From assembly GCA_943736015.1 (NCBI GenBank), contig OX031061.1:12223290-12287289 (forward strand): 64,000 nucleotides of DNA. Reading direction: 5' to 3'. The notes beneath the pieces are model-generated. The model was not told the DNA's origin, did not search any database, and was given only the letters and a program-made list of their open reading frames with translations. This DNA comes from Tridacna crocea (lineage: Eukaryota > Mollusca > Bivalvia > Cardiida > Cardiidae). Both the position numbers and the translations under genes were made by a program. Every line of letters starts with the position of its first letter. Within the stretch, counting starts at the first letter, position 1. This document shows positions 59,240 through 64,000 of the stretch, piece after piece.

Positions 59240-59475
59240 GATATATGTGTGAGTTGGTTGGCGGTCTGTGACGCACATGTGTTTCCTGGCTTTCTCACAC
59301 CAGTACTAATACAACTTTCTTTCCAAAGCCACCGACTACTTTTCTCACATGCTTCAGGAGAGGTGAGAGGCGAAAATACACCGGAAATAAAGTTCGCCTC
59401 AACCGGGTATCGAACTCACAACCACCAGGTCATGAGTCCGACGCGCTTACCACTAAGCTACCCGGGCTGGCTACG
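59240..59475 (-). repeat. SINE-like element, inverted, distinct body
   Basis: The tRNA-like head at the right (CGGGTATCGAACTCACAACC, CACTAAGCTACCCGGG) matches the window-start fragment. The body (CTTTCCAAAGCCACCGACTA) differs from the main SINE. Confidence 0.6.
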
Positions 59476-59499
59476 TGTGTGAGTACGGCCCACTTTAAG

Positions 59500-59672
59500 A
59501 AAATTTTAAAACATAGTGGGAAAAGGAGAAAATGCTGGTTACCAGCATTTTCTCCTTTTCCCACTGTGTTCTACCTTACCAAACACAAATTTCATCATTT
59601 CAGCCATATCTTATTTGTCGTCTGCAAATTCTTTGAATTTCAAAGAATCTAAAGTTTTGTCGTCCGCTAAAA
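59500..59672 (-). mobile_element. Family A MITE, left end lost
   Basis: Hairpin from ACATAGTGGGAAAAGG to CCTTTTCCCACTGTGT, then TTTGTCGTCTGCAAATTC and TTTTGTCGTCCGCTAAAAG. Confidence 0.8.
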
Positions 59673-59949
59673 GAAATAAAATCACCCTACGTGTGTTATG
59701 TGGACATTTATGTTATACCCGTTTGTAAAGTAGATCTTCTTTACATAATGTCATGTAAACATACAATTTCTGTTATTAACGTGTTTTTCGTTATTATAAC
59801 ATTAAATCTAATGGAATTAATACGAGCAGGTAATATTTTCCTTTTTTCCACTCTGTTCACGTGACTCATTATCAATGGACAAAATTAAAGAATCTATACA
59901 CTAATAGAAGAATTTTTACAAACGATAAATTCAACGTCACTTTACACTT

Positions 59950-60110
59950 AGCCATACAGTCCCAACTTCCAACTACTCTTGGGGGTTGACGAATTTTCAA
60001 AACATTGTGGGAAAAGGAGGAAATGCTGGTAACCAACATTTTCCTCTTATTGCCAAAATGTTTTCAAATGAATCGTGAAAACTCTTAATTGTGGTAGATC
60101 TATAAAGAGT
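59950..60110 (-). mobile_element. Family A MITE, degenerate
   Basis: AAACATTGTGGGAAAAGGAGG and CCAACATTTTCCTC, with GGTAGATCTATAAAGAGTTAA at the right. Confidence 0.65.
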
Positions 60111-60129
60111 TAAACAAGAAATCGGAGAG

Positions 60130-60195
60130 TGGAGATAAAAGACTAGACTGCACGTTTTGTTTGGTCTGATCTTGGTCTATGTAGACAGTCTGCTA
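60130..60195. repeat. Family C palindrome
   Basis: GACTAGACTGCACGTTTTGT and TTGGTCTGATCTTGGTCTAT, then GACAGTCTGCTAAGCAATAG. Confidence 0.55.
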
Positions 60196-60242
60196 AGCAA
60201 TAGCAGTAACTGTTGTGATCGGATCATCTCGGTTCTCGACCA

Positions 60243-60445
60243 CAATATTTTTGGCTTGACTGATATGAAAGTATTTGCCTTCAGCAATTTTGAAGACAAA
60301 TCTCGAAAAATCATGAAAGGGAAAGGAAAGAGTTGAAAACATCATGGAAAAAGGAGAAAATGCTGGTAACCAGCATTTTCTCCTTTTCCCATTATGTTTT
60401 CAAAGACTTCATGTTAAGAATCTGGATTGTTTGGAAGAGTATTAT
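60243..60445 (+). mobile_element. Family A MITE, degenerate flanks, intact hairpin
   Basis: Flanks are diverged (TTTTTGGCTTGACTGATATG), but the hairpin 60336-60402 remains almost perfect. Confidence 0.75.
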
Positions 60446-60679
60446 CGATATTTAAGCTTACTGATATATTTTGTGGACAGTCTATTTATGTATCTTCTAT
60501 TGTCAAACAAGGAAGTAAATTCCGAAAACATATACAGCTTTACACAGTCTTTCTTGTAATGATCACACAAAATCGTTTAATTTTTTTTTAACTTATTTCT
60601 CTGTTATTATTCTCTATCCCTATTCACTATTACTGTGGCGCCGCATGAGTGGCGTCACTATATTTCGATTGGCTTTTGA

Positions 60680-60850
60680 AAAGTACCTATGGAGGCAGCA
60701 ATATTGTTTACTTGGCTTCAAGTCATTTCTTAATTTGGCCATGTCGTATCTAGGCCATTTTGTTTAATTTTGGTCATTTCGTATACACCTATTCTTTTTA
60801 TTTTGGTCATTACGTACTGATTTCGATCATTTCGTACCAACTTTGGGCTA
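60680..60850 (+). repeat. Short degenerate tandem with GGTCATTTCGTA motif
   Basis: At least five spaced matches to TTTGG(T/C)CATTTCGTA occur between 60730 and 60850. Spacing is irregular. Confidence 0.6.
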
Positions 60851-61031
60851 TTCATATCCAGTTTTCAATATCAATTTGGTAATTTGGAAATTAGTTTTAA
60901 TACTATTTTCTTGTGCTGTTTCTCAAATGACTGCTGCTTTTGTACATATAGCTCCAATTGAAATTATGTCAAATCTCGCTGAAGAATGGCTACGATTGTG
61001 TCTTACTATTTTTGGCTCTTTCAAGTTTTAA
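60843..61031 (+). other. 62-codon frame with hydrophobic start
   Basis: The reading has a hydrophobic stretch (LVIWKLVLILFSCAVSQ) that looks like a signal peptide and lies upstream of the Ly6 exons. No good donor of the needed phase was identified, so it is only a weak candidate for the missing first exon. Confidence 0.15.
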
Positions 61032-61164
61032 GTTGCGTTCTAATGATTGTTTAGGACTTCTTAGTTCATTTCTCACCGAGTTCTGCAAAAATTACTTTGG
61101 TCAATTTAAAATGCTGTAATGTGCCCCTCTTTTTCTAGAAACAACTGATTGCGGCGCCATTGAT

Positions 61165-61370
61165 GCTATGCATCAATATTTTCTTGTTACAGAAATTTTC
61201 AGGCATATCCCGGCGGCAAGTGCTTCTATCCATTCGCTTCCGGAATTCCTCCTGTCAATACATGACACCAGATTCTCTTTCCAAGCCACTGAGTACTATC
61301 TTACAGTAAACATCGTCGAAAAAAAATGTTGCAGCTATCTTAAGCGGTAAACGTGAGGATTTGATCCTGG
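61165..61370 (-). repeat. SINE (family G), inverted, old
   Basis: ATATCCCGGCGGCAAGTGCT, TTTCCAAGCCACTGAGTAC and AAACATCGTCGAAAAAAA are diverged SINE blocks. Confidence 0.6.
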
Positions 61371-61419
61371 GGCAAGGACCATTATAAGACACCACAATTT
61401 TCAAGTCCCCAGCCCTCTG

Positions 61420-62072
61420 ACCATGCAACGAATTTATTATACTGCAAAGTTTTACCACTCAAATATGTATTCAGCGAAATTTTCCCGTTTATGTACTCAT
61501 GAATTGAGTACACTGGCGACATAGAATTTCCCTTCAATTCATTTTCACTGCCATGAAAATGGTTGGTGTTTTTTTTTTTTTTTCTTCTTCATAAAATGGA
61601 TTTAATCAACTTAACATTACATCAAGTAAAGCATTAAAAATTAGTTACCATAAAAGACAATTTGGTTATCATTTTATCATTACAGTGGATGAGTATCGAC
61701 ACTTCACAGTGTTTTCTTGACGAAGGGATAGCTGTTTTTTACCCCATTTATTTATTTTAGAATGACTACAAACTATAGTTCTGTAACTACACTCATTTAT
61801 TATAAAAAATAATCCATTCTTCCTGTTCTAATGCCAATCATCTAGGGAAACTAGAAATATTACAGTGCAGACTACTCATTATGTTTGTCTTATGGGCGGC
61901 TTGTATCGGTCGACGACGCCACTTTGGTTGTTGTGTTGGAAGTGTGGTCATGTATTCGGGGCCGTCAAAGGGGAAACTACATTTACGTATAATTTGCCAT
62001 TGTACACGACTTGTATGTACGGGGCATATCATCCAATCAGATAGCGAGAAATTTCTTTGCAGTATAATGAAA
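61420..62072 (+). mobile_element. Family K element, longest copy
   Basis: Termini TTTATTATACTGCAAAG and CTTTGCAGTATAATGA are inverted repeats about 640 bp apart. The core (CGACGCCACTTTGGTTGTTG, GGGGCCGTCAAAGGGGAAAC) matches copies 1 and 2. No transposase frame. Confidence 0.7.
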
Positions 62073-62224
62073 CTGACCGTCTATAAAACTACGCTTATTA
62101 CTTATGCACATACACTAAATCACATATGAATCATACTTTGTGAAAATGTGCTTGAATAATTTCCAAAATTTTAGACTCTGGTCAACTTGAGCATTTCGCA
62201 TTCCGACCTCGGGCTATCCATTTT

Positions 62225-62445
62225 AACCCTTTATCTGATCTGCCAATTTGAGGCTCTTCCATTTCAGCAGCAAAAAAAGATATGATGTCAAAAATATCGA
62301 CAAATGAGGGTACAAATATCTGACTGAGTGGAAAACATTGTGGGAAAAGGAGAAATTGCTCGTTACGAGCAATTTCTCCTTTTCCCACAATGTTTTCAAA
62401 ATCTGTCTGTCGTTGATGGGTCAAAATGAGTATCTGTGGAGTAAT
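62225..62445 (+). mobile_element. Family A MITE, subfamily 2 hairpin
   Basis: TTAACCCTTTATCTGATCTG at left. The hairpin at 62335-62398 is perfect with GAGAAATTGCTCG / CGAGCAATTTCTC. The flanks differ from other copies, so this is a separate lineage. Confidence 0.85.
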
Positions 62446-62560
62446 GTTGCCATGTTATGGAACAAAACTGCCGCATGGTTCGCCCAGTTTTTAGACGAAA
62501 TGGATCCAAAGTAGTTTTATATCGTGCGACAATCTGCATGGTGTAACGATCTAAGAAGAC

Positions 62561-62596
62561 GGACTAGCCCTTTTTATCCAAGACTACGGCTCATAT
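62561..62596 (+). mobile_element. Probable family D terminal remnant before Ly6 exon
   Basis: CTAGCCCTTTTTATCC and GACTACGGCTCATAT follow the D right end (AGCCCCCTTTTCACAGAGCA, then TGGCTCATAT) with several changes. It ends 11 bp before the exon acceptor. Confidence 0.45.
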
Positions 62597-62607
62597 CATT
62601 TTTACAG

Positions 62608-62751
62608 ATAACTTCAGCTGCTACACGTGCACATATACGAGATCTGCTGATCCATCAGTAGGCTATGAGTGTATAACAAGTGTTGGCATGGTATACCAAG
62701 TCGATTGTGAACCACCAGACGTATGTAAAACAGTTACCTTATTTCAGACCA
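62608..62751 (+). CDS. Ly6/uPAR-type protein, first visible domain exon
   Basis: 144 nt, phase 1/1. Acceptor ATTTTTACAG, donor CCA|GTAAGT (perfect consensus). It encodes the first half of a three-finger domain: NFSCYTCTYTRSADPSVGYE, then a Cys, and DCEPPDVCKTVT. CYTC at the start is typical of Ly6/uPAR domains, which are secreted or GPI-linked. The signal-peptide exon upstream was not found. The phase-1 exon boundaries are typical of this family. Confidence 0.85.
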
Positions 62752-62879
62752 GTAAGTTGAACAATGTTGTCTTTATGAAACGATCTGGTGCTTTATGTTC
62801 CAATATCCCATGCCGGATAGCTGCAGCCAATGAGCCCAACCGCGGTAGCTAAATCGTTCGTATACAAGACTTGAGAACA

Positions 62880-63077
62880 TGGTCCGTATTCATCAAAAAT
62901 TCTTAAGTACATTCTTGGTCTTATTCTTCAGAATTTTGTCAATGTGAAAGTAACTGATCTTCTAATTGGCTAAACCAAATGGTTTAGCCAATCAGAAGAT
63001 CTGTTACTTTCACAGTCGGGAAATCTTGAAGAATAAGACCAAGAACGCTCTTAAGAATGGTTGGTGAATACGGACCT
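62880..63077. mobile_element. Family F foldback element, near-perfect
   Basis: GGTCCGTATTCATCAAAAAT at left and GGTTGGTGAATACGGACC at right. The centre is GGCTAAACCAAATGGTTTAGCC. It lies in the Ly6 intron. Confidence 0.9.
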
Positions 63078-63084
63078 CGGAGTT

Positions 63085-63172
63085 CGCTAGAATCCAATGA
63101 CACAATCCTCGGAAACCATCAACCTCTTGTTCTTAAGACCTGTACGCTACCGACTGAACTACTCGGCTGCAT
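63085..63172 (-). repeat. tRNA-like SINE head
   Basis: CTTGTTCTTAAGACCTGTACGC and ACCGACTGAACTACTCGGCTG read as an inverted tRNA-like head. Confidence 0.45.
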
Positions 63173-63384
63173 AGTATATACCCATAATATACAAATACAC
63201 AAATACGAAATTTACCGCACATACACAGATTTAGATTTGGACAGTTTTTCTTCGAAAAGGAGAAATAAATCAACTGCACTTGCATTGATCCTTTTCTAAA
63301 CATGCCTTCTACACTATTGAACCATTACTTTTTCCTGTCATCAACATGGTTTTCCTATATAAATTTCGATAGTGTAGGGCTGAT

Positions 63385-63602
63385 TGGAATAGCCCCTATT
63401 CTTTTTTTAAAGAAAGAAAGCTTTTGAAAAAAAATGTGTTAAAAAGCAGAAAATGATAGTTACCAGCATTTTTTTTTCCCGATAATAATTCTTAAACTCT
63501 TCAAAGTAAATATTCATCTTTTGTGCCACATATAATTTGTCATCTGCAAATGTTTTAAATTTGGACAAGTCCAAAATTGTGTAGTTTGGTACAGATTATT
63601 TA
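63385..63602 (-). mobile_element. Family A MITE, degenerate, in Ly6 intron
   Basis: Remnant hairpin (AGCAGAAAATGATAGTTACC, CCAGCATTTTTTTTTCCC), TTTGTCATCTGCAAATG and GTAGTTTGGTACAG, then a TTTAA. Confidence 0.65.
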
Positions 63603-63661
63603 ACATTCGATGATTGGTTTCGTTAGGATTCACTTGAACATTTCATTTGACTTTCTCTTAG

Positions 63662-64000
63662 ATATGACGTATATCCGGTCTGTAACGAGAGACTGCCTAC
63701 ACAGGGGATCTAACTGTGTTGGAGATATCTGTTGCAACACGGCCGGACCCTATCCACTTTGTGAGGAGAAATGTGAACATTCATTGTGCAATAACATCAA
63801 CCCAGAGACGTGGCTCTCACCTGGTCAAGGTCAAACTACGACACTAACGAACGAAGTAACGGACTCGAGCCATGAAAATAATACTGGCACTTCATCGCAG
63901 GATTCAGTAACTAATATTACAGTACCAGCACATTTGTTCGATGTGAATGCATCTTGTTATACTGACACGGTCGGCGTTTACAACCTAATAAGCGTGTTTT
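63662..64000 (+). CDS. Ly6/uPAR-type protein, second exon, continues past window
   Basis: Acceptor TTTCTCTTAG. It joins the previous exon in phase 1 to make an Asn codon. Encodes MTYIRSVTRDC, CVGDICC, CEEKCEHSLCNN, completing a three-finger domain whose LCNN end is the family hallmark. It is followed by a Ser/Thr/Asn-rich linker with N-glycosylation sites (NNT, NIT, NAS) and a new Cys near the edge. The frame is open to base 64000. It may be a multi-domain or stalk-bearing surface protein. Confident on fold, no claim on ligand. Confidence 0.85.

Noticed and set aside
2143-62424. A recurring peptide GKGENAG(N/Y)[10 protein letters not shown] in many frames on both strands, looking like a gene family
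   Set aside because: It is the translation of the family A hairpin (GGAAAAGGAGAAAATGCTGG and its complement). It occurs in all copies irrespective of strand and has no consistent start, stop or splice context.
2058-63602. A CRISPR-like array suggested by regularly recurring palindromes
   Set aside because: Spacing is irregular, units are 220 bp elements with TTAA borders, orientation varies, and the DNA is eukaryotic.

Overview
This is eukaryotic, AT-rich, intron-containing and very repeat-dense DNA. tRNA-derived SINEs, dozens of small foldback elements and the encoded proteins together suggest a lophotrochozoan, most likely a heterodont bivalve mollusc. The species assignment is inference. 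There are no bacterial operons, rRNA genes or CRISPR arrays, and nearly all open frames above 60 codons are translations of transposable elements or microsatellites.

Two protein genes can be read, both on the plus strand. (1) A complete 13-exon gene (36603-56845) for a single-domain angiotensin-converting enzyme (M2 peptidyl-dipeptidase) of 642 residues. All splice phases agree. The zinc site HEVGH + E is present, as are the substrate and chloride residues. It has a signal peptide and a C-terminal hydrophobic tail that looks like a GPI-anchor signal. (2) The 5' part of a cysteine-rich Ly6/uPAR three-finger protein (exons 62608-62751 and 63662 to beyond the window end).

The first 36.5 kb holds no gene I can support; it is an archive of non-autonomous elements. 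The dominant one, called family A here, has about 60 complete or partial copies. It is a roughly 220 bp element flanked by TTAA, with ends CCCTTTACC...GGTAAAGGG (or CCCATTACC) and a central near-perfect hairpin of about 62 bp. TTAA targets and CCC termini point to a piggyBac-type MITE. A paralogous empty site (52601) against a filled site (54072-54291), and a family-D element split exactly at its TTAA (45736-45963), show the insertion mechanism directly. Family B (about 400 bp, CATCTTCGC...GCGAAGATG) has 9-bp target duplications in all four copies, which is Mutator-like.

Other families are labelled C (short palindrome with TCTACACTGTC), D (about 240 bp, ends at GCATGGCTCATAT), E (about 545 bp, AAAGGTGG ends), F (about 200 bp foldback, CACCAACCATTCTTAAG), G (tRNA-derived SINEs), H, I, J, K, L, M, N, O and P.

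Elements and exons are tightly interleaved. ACE exon 2 lies between the end of a D remnant 10 bp upstream and a family-A copy that starts 12 bp into the next intron. The acceptors of exons 9 and 10, and probably of the Ly6 exon, lie 10-30 bp after element ends. Several family-A copies have lost one hairpin arm at the dyad centre or recombined at it, so the window also records palindrome instability.
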